DNA of 5,609 nt from an uncultured Ruminococcus sp. (GTDB taxonomy: Bacteria > Bacillota > Clostridia > Oscillospirales > Ruminococcaceae), in assembly GCA_947167535.1 (NCBI GenBank), contig CAMVIL010000109.1, forward strand, positions 1-5,609. Reading direction: 5' to 3'. The number at the start of each line of letters is the position of its first letter. Within the stretch, counting starts at the first letter, position 1. This document shows positions 1 through 5,609 of this stretch, in pieces. The notes beneath the pieces were generated by a model. The model searched no databases, was not told the DNA's origin, and saw nothing but the letters and a program-made list of their open reading frames with translations. Position numbers and translations under genes: made by a program.

Positions 1-873
1 GATGTATATGACGTTGTTGTCGAACGTCTGCGAAAACAGCGTTTCGGGGGCTGTGCCCGTCAGGACGTATTCCGAATCGTAGTCGTCCTCCACTATCACA
101 GCGCTGCGCTCCCTCGCCCAGCGGAGATACTCCTGCCTTCTGGCAGCCGACGCCGTGATGTGGCTCGGGTAGCTGTTGAAGGGGGTGACATGAAGTATCT
201 GCGCCTTAGACCTTGCCAGCTCGTCGGGGCGTATACCCTCGCCGTCCATCGAAAGCAGCTCGTATTTCGCACCGTTTACGGCATATACCTGCCGTATCTT
301 TTCATACGAAGGGTTTTCCAGCGCAACGGTATTGTCTCTGCCGAGCATCTGTATGCAGACGCCGTAAAGATACTCAGCACCCGAACCGATCACTATCTGA
401 GATGGTGAGATCTGTATGCTCCTGCTCCTTGCAAGATACCTGCAGATAGCCTCTCGCAGCTCATAGCAGCCGTTGTTCGGGGACTTCATCAGTATCTTCT
501 CGCCGTAATCGAGAGTGACTCTCCGAAGGTAAGCCGACACTGCCGTAAAGGGTATATCATCGCTGTGGAACTCTTCGGATATATCCGAATTGTCCGTGCT
601 GTCGGGAAGCTCCGACAGAGGGAAGCTGTTCTCGGGCTTGTATCTGACATAGCAGCCGCTTCGGGAGCGTATCTCGCACAAGCCTTCGTCTGAAAGCAGC
701 TGATAGGCGTGCTCGACGGTTATCACGCTGACGCTGCAGTCTCCTGCGAGCTCTCTCCTCGACGGAAGTTTAGAACCAAAGGAACAATCGCCGCTGAGTA
801 TCAGGCTTCGTATCGCGGAGTAGATCTGCAAGTATGCAGGTGTCCTGCTGTTACGGTCGATCTTTATGTACAC
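1..873 (-). CDS. pdxR: MocR-family (GntR-HTH plus aminotransferase-like) regulator, probable PdxR, 3' end cut by window edge
   Basis: PLP-responsive transcription factor, probably controlling the PLP synthase genes just upstream. The frame is open for 291 residues and runs off the left edge, roughly 60% of a usual 450-490 aa member. Residues 1-77 form a GntR winged helix (TPAYLQIYSAIRSLILSG at 11-28, KLPSRREL at 35-42, then ITVEHAYQLLSDEGL). A linker of about 35 residues precedes a fold-type I aminotransferase-like domain, with ENPSYEK at 186-192 and VEDDYDSEY at 261-269, where Asp263 and Tyr265 match the cofactor-contacting pair of GabR. By GabR spacing the Schiff-base lysine would fall about residue 296, just outside the window, so it is unverified. 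The start is GTG at 873, with GAGGT seven bases upstream; GTGs at 879 and 882 are in frame but overlap that site. It lies 17 bases after pdxT with no terminator between, so it is probably the third gene of a pdxSTR operon. The MocR assignment is secure; PdxR rests on context. Confidence 0.9.
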   Translation of the reverse strand, partial: MYIKIDRNSRTPAYLQIYSAIRSLILSGDCSFGSKLPSRRELAGDCSVSVITVEHAYQLLSDEGLCEIRSRSGCYVRYKPENSFPLSELPDSTDNSDISEEFHSDDIPFTAVSAYLRRVTLDYGEKILMKSPNNGCYELREAICRYLARSRSIQISPSQIVIGSGAEYLYGVCIQMLGRDNTVALENPSYEKIRQVYAVNGAKYELLSMDGEGIRPDELARSKAQILHVTPFNSYPSHITASAARRQEYLRWARERSAVIVEDDYDSEYVLTGTAPETLFSQTFDNNVIYI

Positions 874-890
874 GCCCACCACCTCTTTCT

Positions 891-1475
891 TTATTCTTTG
901 CTGTCAATATAGTCGGATACGTTTTTCAGGAACATATAGAACACCGTCGTATCATCGTCGAGCTCGGGATGAAACGCCGCCGCCAGCTGTCTCCCCTGCC
1001 TTGCCGCCACGATCTTCCCGTCATGTTCCGACAGTATCTCGGCGCTGCCGCCGACTCTGGTAACATAAGGCGCACGGATAAACCTCATGGGGATCTCTTT
1101 GCCGTCAAAGCGTTCGGTGCAGGCAAAGCTGCCGAGCTGTCTGCCGTAAGCGTTGCGTCTGACGGTGATGTCCATCGTCCCGAAGCAGGGAGCTTCGCCG
1201 CCGTCTATCTCACGGGCAAGAAGTATCATGCCGGCGCAGGTACCAAGAACCGGCAGACCCTCATCTATCAGTTTTTTCAGCGGCAAGAACAGCTCAAGAT
1301 CCGAAAGCAGCTTTTTCATGACCGTACTTTCACCGCCGGGAAGTATCAGCCCGTCTATACTGCCGTCCAGATCAGAAAGCTTCCTTATCTCAAAAGCGCC
1401 GACTCCCAGCCGTTCCAGCACTGCGATATGCTCGGCAAACGCACCCTGAACTGCAAGAACTCCGACTCTCATCAT
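891..1475 (-). CDS. pdxT: PLP synthase glutaminase subunit PdxT
   Basis: Class I glutamine amidotransferase that hydrolyses glutamine and passes ammonia to PdxS inside the cytoplasmic PLP synthase complex. The 194 residues match the family length. It begins with the typical strand and turn [12 protein letters not shown], followed by LPGGEST at 45-51. The nucleophile is Cys80 in GTCAGM, the family motif [11 protein letters not shown] lies at 107-117, and His169 and Glu171 in FHPEL complete the catalytic triad, so it should be active. The start overlaps the pdxS stop as ATGA. A second ATG immediately follows at 1472; it lies 6 bases after the AGGGG of the ribosome site (3 for the first) and gives the usual MRVGVL N-terminus, so either start is possible. 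The overlap with pdxS implies translational coupling and matched subunit amounts, as expected for a complex with equal numbers of both proteins. Confidence 0.97.
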   Translation of the reverse strand: MMRVGVLAVQGAFAEHIAVLERLGVGAFEIRKLSDLDGSIDGLILPGGESTVMKKLLSDLELFLPLKKLIDEGLPVLGTCAGMILLAREIDGGEAPCFGTMDITVRRNAYGRQLGSFACTERFDGKEIPMRFIRAPYVTRVGGSAEILSEHDGKIVAARQGRQLAAAFHPELDDDTTVFYMFLKNVSDYIDSKE

Positions 1476-2353
1476 TTGCCCCTTTCAGCCATGAGCAGGG
1501 CTATCTCCTGTTCGTTGATGCCGACCATCGCTTCTCCAAGACCCGAAGAAAGCTCTGCTAAAAGCTTGGAGTCGTTGTAGTTGGTCACAGCCTTGACGAT
1601 AGCTGCCGCGCGCTTTTTCGGATCGCCGGATTTGAATATTCCCGAGCCGACGAACACGCCCTCGGCTCCCAGCTGCATCATAAGCGCTGCGTCCGCAGGA
1701 GTTGCAACACCGCCTGCCGCAAAGTTCACAACGGGCAGCCTGCCGCTTTCGTGCACCTGCTTTACCAAATCGTAGGGAACGCCGAGCTGCTTTGCTTCTT
1801 CGTAAAGCTCGTCCTCGCGAAGGGAGACGATGTGGCGGATCTGAGTGTTCATCTTCCTCATGTGGCGCACCGCCTGAACGATGTCGCCGGTGCCGGGTTC
1901 GCCCTTGGTGCGTATCATAGAAGCACCTTCGGCTATCCTGCGGAGCGCCTCGCCGAGATCTTTAGCGCCGCATACAAAGGGCACGCGGAACTTCGTCTTG
2001 TCAACATGATAAACGTCATCGGCAGGAGAAAGAACCTCGCTCTCGTCGATGTAATCTATCTCGATAGCCTCAAGGATCTGCGCTTCGGCAAAGTGACCGA
2101 TGCGGCATTTTGCCATTACGGGAATGGAAACAGCCTCCTGTATCGAGCGTATCATTGCAGGGTCGCTCATTCTGGATACGCCGCCTGCCGCACGGATATC
2201 CGCAGGGATACGCTCCAGCGCCATTACCGCGCAGGCTCCAGCCTCCTGTGCGATCCTTGCCTGCTCGGGAGTAGTGACGTCCATGATAACGCCGCCCTTG
2301 AGCATCTGTGCCAGTTCCTTGTTCAGTCTGTACTGTTCGTTGTTTTCACTCAT
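1472..2353 (-). CDS. pdxS: PLP synthase subunit PdxS (pyridoxal 5'-phosphate synthase, lyase subunit)
   Basis: TIM-barrel synthase that builds PLP from ribose 5-phosphate, glyceraldehyde 3-phosphate and ammonia supplied by PdxT. Its 293 residues are one fewer than the Bacillus subtilis enzyme. Conserved landmarks are [12 protein letters not shown] with Asp25, [18 protein letters not shown] at 45-62, [13 protein letters not shown] with catalytic Lys82, and [14 protein letters not shown] with Lys150, the second lysine that carries the covalent intermediate between sites. The phosphate-binding end reads [18 protein letters not shown] and then GVFVGSGIF. All key residues are present. ATG at 2353 has GAGGT at 2361-2365, seven bases upstream. 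It is the first gene of the pdxS-pdxT-pdxR unit, with its own promoter at 2383-2391 and a leader of only about 23 bases. There is therefore no room for a riboswitch, and control should act at transcription initiation. Confidence 0.98.
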   Translation of the reverse strand: MSENNEQYRLNKELAQMLKGGVIMDVTTPEQARIAQEAGACAVMALERIPADIRAAGGVSRMSDPAMIRSIQEAVSIPVMAKCRIGHFAEAQILEAIEIDYIDESEVLSPADDVYHVDKTKFRVPFVCGAKDLGEALRRIAEGASMIRTKGEPGTGDIVQAVRHMRKMNTQIRHIVSLREDELYEEAKQLGVPYDLVKQVHESGRLPVVNFAAGGVATPADAALMMQLGAEGVFVGSGIFKSGDPKKRAAAIVKAVTNYNDSKLLAELSSGLGEAMVGINEQEIALLMAERGK

Positions 2354-2382
2354 TGTGATTACCTCGTTTCTGTTTTTTTCTT

Positions 2383-2391
2383 AGTATAACA
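2383..2391 (-). promoter_or_regulatory. pdxS promoter, extended -10 without a good -35
   Basis: Read on the minus strand, TGTTATACT gives TG, one base, then TATACT, a five-of-six match to the sigma-A -10 box with the extended TG. Transcription would start near 2376, about 23 bases before the pdxS ATG. At 16-18 base spacing the -35 position reads TATGCA or a shifted variant, which does not resemble TTGACA. A TTGCCC at 2399-2404 is too close (10 bases) to serve. An extended -10 with a poor -35 fits a promoter that needs an activator, and the repeat cluster directly upstream could bind one. Position is assigned by eye. Confidence 0.7.
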
Positions 2392-2407
2392 GAACTCGGG
2401 GCAACTG

Positions 2408-2468
2408 CATATATCCAGTCGGGTTATATTTTCTAATGCCAGAAAAGGATATAACTGGTCATATATCC
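2408..2468. promoter_or_regulatory. Candidate PdxR operator cluster upstream of pdxS
   Basis: Four related AT-rich half-sites occupy 61 bases. On the plus strand, CATATATCC occurs at 2408-2416 and exactly again at 2460-2468, 52 bp apart (about five helical turns). Between them GTTATAT (2423-2429) and ATATAAC (2449-2455) form an inverted pair, and GGATATA (2447-2453) and TATATCC (2462-2468) form a second, 7 bp each with an 8-bp spacer. CCAGT at 2415-2419 and ACTGG at 2454-2458 are a third mirrored element. Relative to a start near 2376 the four half-sites centre at about -36, -51, -75 and -88, suitable for an activator that touches RNA polymerase. MocR regulators are known to bind paired half-sites, often direct repeats. 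Assignment to the PdxR encoded downstream is inference. Confidence 0.55.
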
Positions 2469-2489
2469 CGAACAGACAGGACTGCGTAT

Positions 2490-2515
2490 AAAAGAAAAGG
2501 GGCGAAATGCCCCTC
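2490..2515 (-). terminator. Intrinsic terminator after the DUF6320-like gene
   Basis: On the minus strand AGGGGC, loop ATTTC and GCCCCT form a perfect 6-bp GC-rich stem (2498-2514), followed by TTTCTTTT. It begins about 35 bases after the stop of the membrane-protein gene and about 100 bases before the pdxS start site. It therefore separates the regulator-acyltransferase-membrane protein unit from the PLP synthase operon. There is no T-run on the plus side, so it works in one direction only. Confidence 0.88.
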
Positions 2516-2549
2516 GTAAAAGTCTTGCTTGAACAGCGCTATTATGCTG

Positions 2550-3248
2550 TCAGACGAAAAATCTCTTCTGAAGCGAACGCCGCAGTCTCGGGGAAATGGC
2601 TATCACTATAAACAGCAGACCTATCATAAGGCACGCCGCCAGCGGATAGAAAGACCATTTCAGCTTGTCGTTGATGCCGAAGGTCAGGTTGATAAGGAAT
2701 TCCATCAGCATCATGTAGCCGCCCGTCAGGATAAAGGCTCCGCCGAAAATGTAGAGATATCCCCGCCCCACGTACTTGCAGAGCGTCACCACTGCCGTGG
2801 TTATCAGAGCGGCGCCGCCTACTACCGGCAGAGCAAAGCTCAAAAACCACCGTCCGCCCGTATACAGGCATATGTACAGCAGAAACAGCGCACAGGCGGC
2901 GTGGTCGCAGGGGACGAACACCACCGCGTTGGGGTGACGGAACCATATCGGCAGCACCGTCAGCACATAAAGCAGCGTCACTGCCGCCGCGACTATACCC
3001 GACCAGCTTATGCAGCCGTTGAGACTAAGGTCGCATATCATCGGGAGCAATGCCCCCAGCAGAAAGAACGCCGTGATAACGAACAGCGCACCCGCGCGAG
3101 TCACCGTCTGGTGCTTTATCGGCGGGTTGTCGGGGTAAAGCGGCTCGCCGTCGGGCAGCGGGAGCTCGGGATGATAGACCGTCGTGAAGCACAGCGGGCA
3201 CTGTTTCTCGCTGTCTGCACGCTCCACTCCGCATTTTATACAGTACAA
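2550..3248 (-). CDS. DUF6320-like membrane protein: N-terminal zinc ribbon plus six transmembrane helices
   Basis: Function unknown. The 232 residues start with a zinc-ribbon signature (Cys3, Cys6, Cys17, Cys20, as YCIKCG and CPLC) and a short proline-rich linker. Six hydrophobic segments follow at about 52-74, 79-102, 108-130, 134-158, 163-186 and 199-219, then a basic C-terminal tail (RLRRSLQKR). The even helix count places the zinc ribbon and the tail on the same side, probably the cytoplasm by the positive-inside rule. I recognise the architecture as DUF6320 from memory. The start is TTG at 3248; GGGAGGT at 3257-3263 sits eight bases upstream, across the stop of the preceding gene, and the zinc ribbon begins immediately, so no later start would preserve it. 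It follows the acyltransferase gene after six bases, so the two are very likely co-translated and may form a membrane-associated pair. A terminator follows. Confidence 0.85.
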   Translation of the reverse strand: MYCIKCGVERADSEKQCPLCFTTVYHPELPLPDGEPLYPDNPPIKHQTVTRAGALFVITAFFLLGALLPMICDLSLNGCISWSGIVAAAVTLLYVLTVLPIWFRHPNAVVFVPCDHAACALFLLYICLYTGGRWFLSFALPVVGGAALITTAVVTLCKYVGRGYLYIFGGAFILTGGYMMLMEFLINLTFGINDKLKWSFYPLAACLMIGLLFIVIAISPRLRRSLQKRFFV

Positions 3249-3254
3249 ATCTTT

Positions 3255-4547
3255 CTACCTCCCGTTGCTCTCGACCTTCACCGCAAGACCCAGCTTGCGG
3301 AGGGTTGTATAGAACCTGCGTTCCAGCACAGGCTCCTCTATCGAGCGTATCATGGTGACGTACAGCTTTCCGCTGTAGCTTATCACCGTACAGTTGTTGG
3401 GCGAAGTCCTCTGCACGCCCAGCGTAAAGCCGAAGCGCTCGACATACTGCGCCATCTCCTTCGGCACTCTTATCACGCCGAGATTCGACATGGTGATGCA
3501 GGACTTCTTCTCCCCCGTCAGGTCATAGACTATCTTCATGCCGATGTTCTTGACAAACAGCGGCAGCAGCTTCAGCGGGAGCATCTGCTCCATCTTGACG
3601 TTTGCGCGTATGCGGGCTGCCATGCGCTTGGGCGAAAGCTCCAGCTGCATGGTGCTGTGAAGCTCCGAAAGTATCTCCTCGAAGCTGTAATCTCCAAGCG
3701 ACGGGTCGATGCCGGGGGTGACGTACAGCACGAAATTGCGAAGTGTCTCGCTGGGGAACATTCTCCGCAGATTCACAGGGATAAGCACCTTGACAGGTCT
3801 GCGCCGTTTTTGCGGCACACGCTTCTCCTGAAGGTCGAGGAAGGACTTTATCATGACCCCCGCCATAAGCTCGGTGATGGTGACGCCGTACTCGTGCGCC
3901 TTGTCAACGACAGCCTTAGCGTCAAGCTCGCCGATTATAATATTGCGGTAACCGTCGGGTTCGGGCGTGCCTTTTAGCTGGTAGGCGGTAGCCTCGCTCC
4001 TGCTTGCCGACGTCCTTCCCGAATATCTGGGGAAGTCGTCCTGAAGCTCCTCCTCGCGGGGGGACTCGGTAATATCGAACACGCCGTCGGTGCAGGGTAT
4101 CTCCGCACCGTGCTTGAGTCTGAGGTACTCGGCGGCGAGAGTCTTTAAAAATATCATACCGCCGTTGCCGTCGGCAATAGCGTGGAAGAACTCAACTGCT
4201 ATCCGTCCGCGGTAGTAAAGCACGCGGAAAGCGCAGGTGAGTATGTCATCGAACGGGAAATGAGTCAGCGGGTAGTTGAACTCTTCCATCACGCGGGGTG
4301 CGTGAGGTATCTCCTCTAAGTAGTACCAGAAAGTCGAGTGCCGAAGCCTTACCGCTATCGACGGGAACCTTAGAATAACGCGGTCCAGCGCCTGCTGAAG
4401 CATTTCCGGGTCAACGTCCTCTTTGAGCGTCACCGACAGGCGGAAGACGTTGTTCCAGTTGCGGCGGCGGGCGGCGGGGTATATCTTGGCGGCGTTGTCG
4501 AGCTTCATCCACCGAAGCTGGCGCTTCGGCTTGTCTGCGCGGCTCAT
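3255..4547 (-). CDS. Condensation-fold acyltransferase with HxxxDG motif (alcohol acetyltransferase / PapA5-like)
   Basis: Probable cytoplasmic acyltransferase that would move an acyl group, likely from a thioester, to a hydroxyl or amine acceptor; the substrate cannot be told from sequence. The 430 residues fit the two-lobed chloramphenicol-acetyltransferase/condensation superfamily. The N-terminal lobe has NWNNVFRLSVTLKEDVD at 30-46 and the active-site HAIADG at 122-127 (His122, Asp126, Gly127). The C-terminal lobe has VLIPVNLRRMFPSETLRNF at 254-272 and MSNLGVIRVP at 353-362, resembling the alcohol acetyltransferase family. No signal peptide or membrane helix is visible. There is no carrier-protein or adenylation domain, so it is not a peptide-synthetase module. 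ATG at 4547 overlaps the TetR-gene stop as ATGA and has no good ribosome site, so translation is probably coupled. Met14 (4508) is a less likely start because the RW-KLDNAAKIYP block would lose its first residues. It sits between its likely regulator and a membrane partner. Confidence 0.82.
   Translation of the reverse strand: MSRADKPKRQLRWMKLDNAAKIYPAARRRNWNNVFRLSVTLKEDVDPEMLQQALDRVILRFPSIAVRLRHSTFWYYLEEIPHAPRVMEEFNYPLTHFPFDDILTCAFRVLYYRGRIAVEFFHAIADGNGGMIFLKTLAAEYLRLKHGAEIPCTDGVFDITESPREEELQDDFPRYSGRTSASRSEATAYQLKGTPEPDGYRNIIIGELDAKAVVDKAHEYGVTITELMAGVMIKSFLDLQEKRVPQKRRRPVKVLIPVNLRRMFPSETLRNFVLYVTPGIDPSLGDYSFEEILSELHSTMQLELSPKRMAARIRANVKMEQMLPLKLLPLFVKNIGMKIVYDLTGEKKSCITMSNLGVIRVPKEMAQYVERFGFTLGVQRTSPNNCTVISYSGKLYVTMIRSIEEPVLERRFYTTLRKLGLAVKVESNGR
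3257..3263 (-). promoter_or_regulatory. Strong ribosome binding site fixing a TTG start
   Basis: GGGAGGT on the minus strand lies eight bases before TTG at 3248 and overlaps the TAG stop (3255-3257) of the acyltransferase gene. It decides the unusual start of the membrane-protein gene and suggests strong, coupled translation. Confidence 0.8.
4512..4529 (-). other. Perfect 7-bp hairpin just inside the acyltransferase gene
   Basis: CCGAAGC, a four-base loop and GCTTCGG form a perfect inverted repeat. In the mRNA it starts 18 bases downstream of the acyltransferase ATG and ends three bases before the in-frame Met14 codon. There is no T-run after it, so it is not an intrinsic terminator. It could slow translation of the early coding region, but may be only a by-product of codons 7-12. 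Confidence 0.4.
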
Positions 4548-5155
4548 GTAAACATTAGCGAGCAGAGCCCGCCTCCGTAGAAGTCCGCCAGTTCCTCTGC
4601 CAGACTGATACAGCGGTCCTCGGAGGCGCCGTGTATCACAGGCTCGAACATCGACGACAGCATACCGCTGATGATGATGTGTTCAAAATACGGATCCAGC
4701 CGGGCCGCACTGTCGGAGCGCATTTCCGCCCGCAGACGGCAGGTAGCCTGAGTCTCGGCTTCGGCGATGCGGTGAATAAAGCCCTCGTAGGGCGTGCCGT
4801 CGGAAGAGAGAAGCAGGAGCTTTGTCAGCCCGCGCTCGCTGCAGGAGAGCACAGTCATGGCAGTGAGGCGGTCGGAATTGACCTTCATGAACCCCGCCTT
4901 ATCCCCCTGCGAGATAGTCTCAAGCATACTCTTCTGACCGCTGACGAATATCTCCGTCAGCCTTTCCGCGTGGTCGCCGACCAGCGCAGAGAACAGCTGC
5001 TCCTTACTCTCATAATAACCATAGAACGCACCGGTAGTCACACCCGCGCTCTTTACGATATTGCGCAGCGAAGCGCCGCGGAAGCCTTTTTCGGCGAATT
5101 CTTCGGCGGCGCACTGGCGTATTCTTTTGAGTGTCTCGGGTGATGGGTTGTTCAT
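4544..5155 (-). CDS. TetR/AcrR-family transcriptional regulator
   Basis: One-component DNA-binding regulator, usually a repressor released by a small ligand. The 203 residues are the normal family length. The N-terminal domain shows the TetR helix-turn-helix: IRQCAAEEFAEKGFRGASL at 12-30, NIVKSAGVTTGAFYGYYESK at 32-51, then EQLFSALV. The C-terminal ligand and dimer domain is not conserved enough to suggest an inducer. ATG at 5155 has AAAGGA at 5165-5170, nine bases upstream. The stop overlaps the acyltransferase ATG by ATGA, so it is co-transcribed with that gene and the following membrane protein and most likely regulates its own operon. It follows the aminotransferase gene by 33 bases with no terminator seen, so read-through from that gene is possible. 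Family assignment is secure; the target is inferred from position. Confidence 0.93.
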   Translation of the reverse strand: MNNPSPETLKRIRQCAAEEFAEKGFRGASLRNIVKSAGVTTGAFYGYYESKEQLFSALVGDHAERLTEIFVSGQKSMLETISQGDKAGFMKVNSDRLTAMTVLSCSERGLTKLLLLSSDGTPYEGFIHRIAEAETQATCRLRAEMRSDSAARLDPYFEHIIISGMLSSMFEPVIHGASEDRCISLAEELADFYGGGLCSLMFT

Positions 5156-5179
5156 TTGGGTTTATCCTTTGTTTGGGTT
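5144..5179. repeat. Short repeat TGGGTT x3 around the TetR-gene start
   Basis: TTTGGGTT occurs at 5155-5162 and 5172-5179, and the core TGGGTT again at 5144-5149. On the coding strand these read AACCCAAA twice and AACCCA once, flanking the ribosome site AAAGGA and covering the start codon. The element could be an operator or RNA control site, or chance; the spacings (13 and 17 bases between copies) are irregular and not palindromic, unlike most TetR operators. Confidence 0.35.
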
Positions 5180-5189
5180 GCCTGCTTTT

Positions 5190-5609
5190 TTACTGACGAT
5201 AAGTCTTTAAGAAATCTTCCAGACCTGCCATTGACGCCTTCAGAACGCTCAGCTCGGGCAGGTATACTATGCGGAAATGGTCAGGCTGCTCCCAGTGGAA
5301 TCCACCGCCCGCTACCAGCAGTATCTTCTTCTCATGCAGGAAATCCAGCACGAACTGCTCGTCGTTGCTGATGCCGTACTTCTTGATGTCCAGCTTCGGG
5401 AATATGTAGAACGCAGCCTTCGGCTTGACCGCCGACACGCCGTCTATCGAATTCAGAGCGTTGTAGATGTACTCCCTCTGCTCGTAGATGCGCCCGCCGG
5501 GGAGCAGGAGCTCGTCCTTTCTGCCGAAGTTCTTCGGGTCGAGAGCGACGGGGATCATGTGCTGAGCAGGAACGTTGGAGCAGAGTCTCATGGACGAGAG
5601 CATATTCAG
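5190..5609 (-). CDS. alaA: AlaA-like PLP-dependent alanine aminotransferase, C-terminal part (5' end beyond window)
   Basis: Class I/II aminotransferase, probably glutamate-pyruvate (alanine) type. Only the last 139 residues are visible, with the frame open to the right edge. Counting from the Met codon at 5603, blocks I recall from Escherichia coli AlaA appear in order: SSMRLCSNVPAQH at 3-15, LPGGRIYEQREY at 34-45, VKPKAAFYIFPKLD at 59-72, FVLDFLHEKKILLV at 84-97 and DHFRIVYLP at 108-116. Arg111 is the expected substrate-carboxylate arginine. The Met at 5603 is internal, because conserved sequence begins before it. The PLP-binding lysine lies upstream of the window. The gene ends with TAA at 5190, 33 bases before the TetR-gene ATG, without a terminator. 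Aminotransferase is secure; alanine specificity is likely but from remembered similarity. Confidence 0.88.
   Translation of the reverse strand: MNMLSSMRLCSNVPAQHMIPVALDPKNFGRKDELLLPGGRIYEQREYIYNALNSIDGVSAVKPKAAFYIFPKLDIKKYGISNDEQFVLDFLHEKKILLVAGGGFHWEQPDHFRIVYLPELSVLKASMAGLEDFLKTYRQ

Noticed and set aside
834..1580. Plus-strand open frame of 248 codons opposite pdxT
   Set aside because: It is in codon register with pdxT, the same antisense artefact. pdxT has an intact catalytic triad and operon context.
2354..2376. Possible riboswitch or attenuator in the pdxS leader
   Set aside because: The predicted leader is only about 23 bases and AG-rich, too short for an aptamer, and no hairpin is present.
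1751..2389. Plus-strand open frame of 212 codons opposite pdxS
   Set aside because: In codon register with pdxS and without any recognisable motif.
2487..2492. TATAAA on the plus strand as a promoter
   Set aside because: There is no -35 at a suitable distance and no plus-strand gene downstream; it overlaps the T-run of the minus-strand terminator.
2542..2946. Second minus-strand open frame inside the membrane-protein gene
   Set aside because: A shifted frame fully inside the DUF6320-like gene, with no ribosome site and an Arg/Ser-rich translation typical of an off-frame reading.
2529..3977. Very long plus-strand open frame (482 codons) opposite two genes
   Set aside because: It is exactly in codon register with both minus-strand genes, so a stop would need a TTA, CTA or TCA codon in them, which are rare here. 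The translation is rich in His, Arg and Gln with no recognisable domain, while the minus-strand frames show clear family motifs, helices and ribosome sites.
4461..4478. GCGGCGG-rich run as a repeat element
   Set aside because: It encodes the Ala-Ala-Arg-Arg-Arg stretch of the acyltransferase in frame; codon use explains it.
3255..4547. Part of a non-ribosomal peptide or polyketide gene cluster, because of the HxxxDG motif
   Set aside because: No adenylation, carrier, ketosynthase or thioesterase domain is visible, and the protein is a stand-alone 430 aa enzyme closer to alcohol acetyltransferases.
4631..5143. Plus-strand open frame of 170 codons opposite the TetR gene
   Set aside because: In codon register with the TetR gene; the minus frame has the helix-turn-helix.

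Overview
This window looks like part of a chromosome from a Gram-positive anaerobe of the class Clostridia. Ruminococcus or a close relative (Oscillospiraceae) is my best guess. The reasons are moderately GC-rich coding sequence, heavy use of ATA for isoleucine, strong GGAGG-type ribosome sites, GTG and TTG starts, and a gene set typical of that group. This is inference from style and gene content, not from a marker gene. All six genes I can support lie on the minus strand, so transcription runs from high to low coordinates. The two outermost genes are cut by the window edges.

Right part (5609 down to about 2490). The 3' part of an AlaA-like alanine (glutamate-pyruvate) aminotransferase is followed after 33 bases by a TetR-family regulator. 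The regulator overlaps by ATGA with a condensation-fold acyltransferase carrying an HxxxDG active-site motif. Six bases later comes a six-helix membrane protein with an N-terminal four-cysteine zinc ribbon, which I recognise as DUF6320-like. A clear intrinsic terminator (2490-2515) closes this unit. The last three genes form a tight cassette whose substrate and product are unknown to me. It is the least described system in the window.

Middle (2354-2489). A compact regulatory region holds an extended -10 promoter with no recognisable -35. Upstream of it is a 61-base cluster of related AT-rich half-sites, including an exact 9-bp direct repeat 52 bp apart and two overlapping inverted repeats. 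This is the natural place for the MocR-type regulator encoded downstream to bind.

Left part (2353 down to 1). pdxS and pdxT encode the synthase and glutaminase subunits of the deoxyxylulose-5-phosphate-independent pyridoxal 5'-phosphate (PLP) synthase. A MocR-family regulator, probably PdxR, follows 17 bases later in the same direction and runs off the left edge. The synthase makes PLP from ribose 5-phosphate, glyceraldehyde 3-phosphate and glutamine. The regulator's aminotransferase-like domain would sense PLP and control the promoter at 2383-2391, giving an autoregulated circuit. I see no tRNA, rRNA, CRISPR array, insertion sequence or attachment site.
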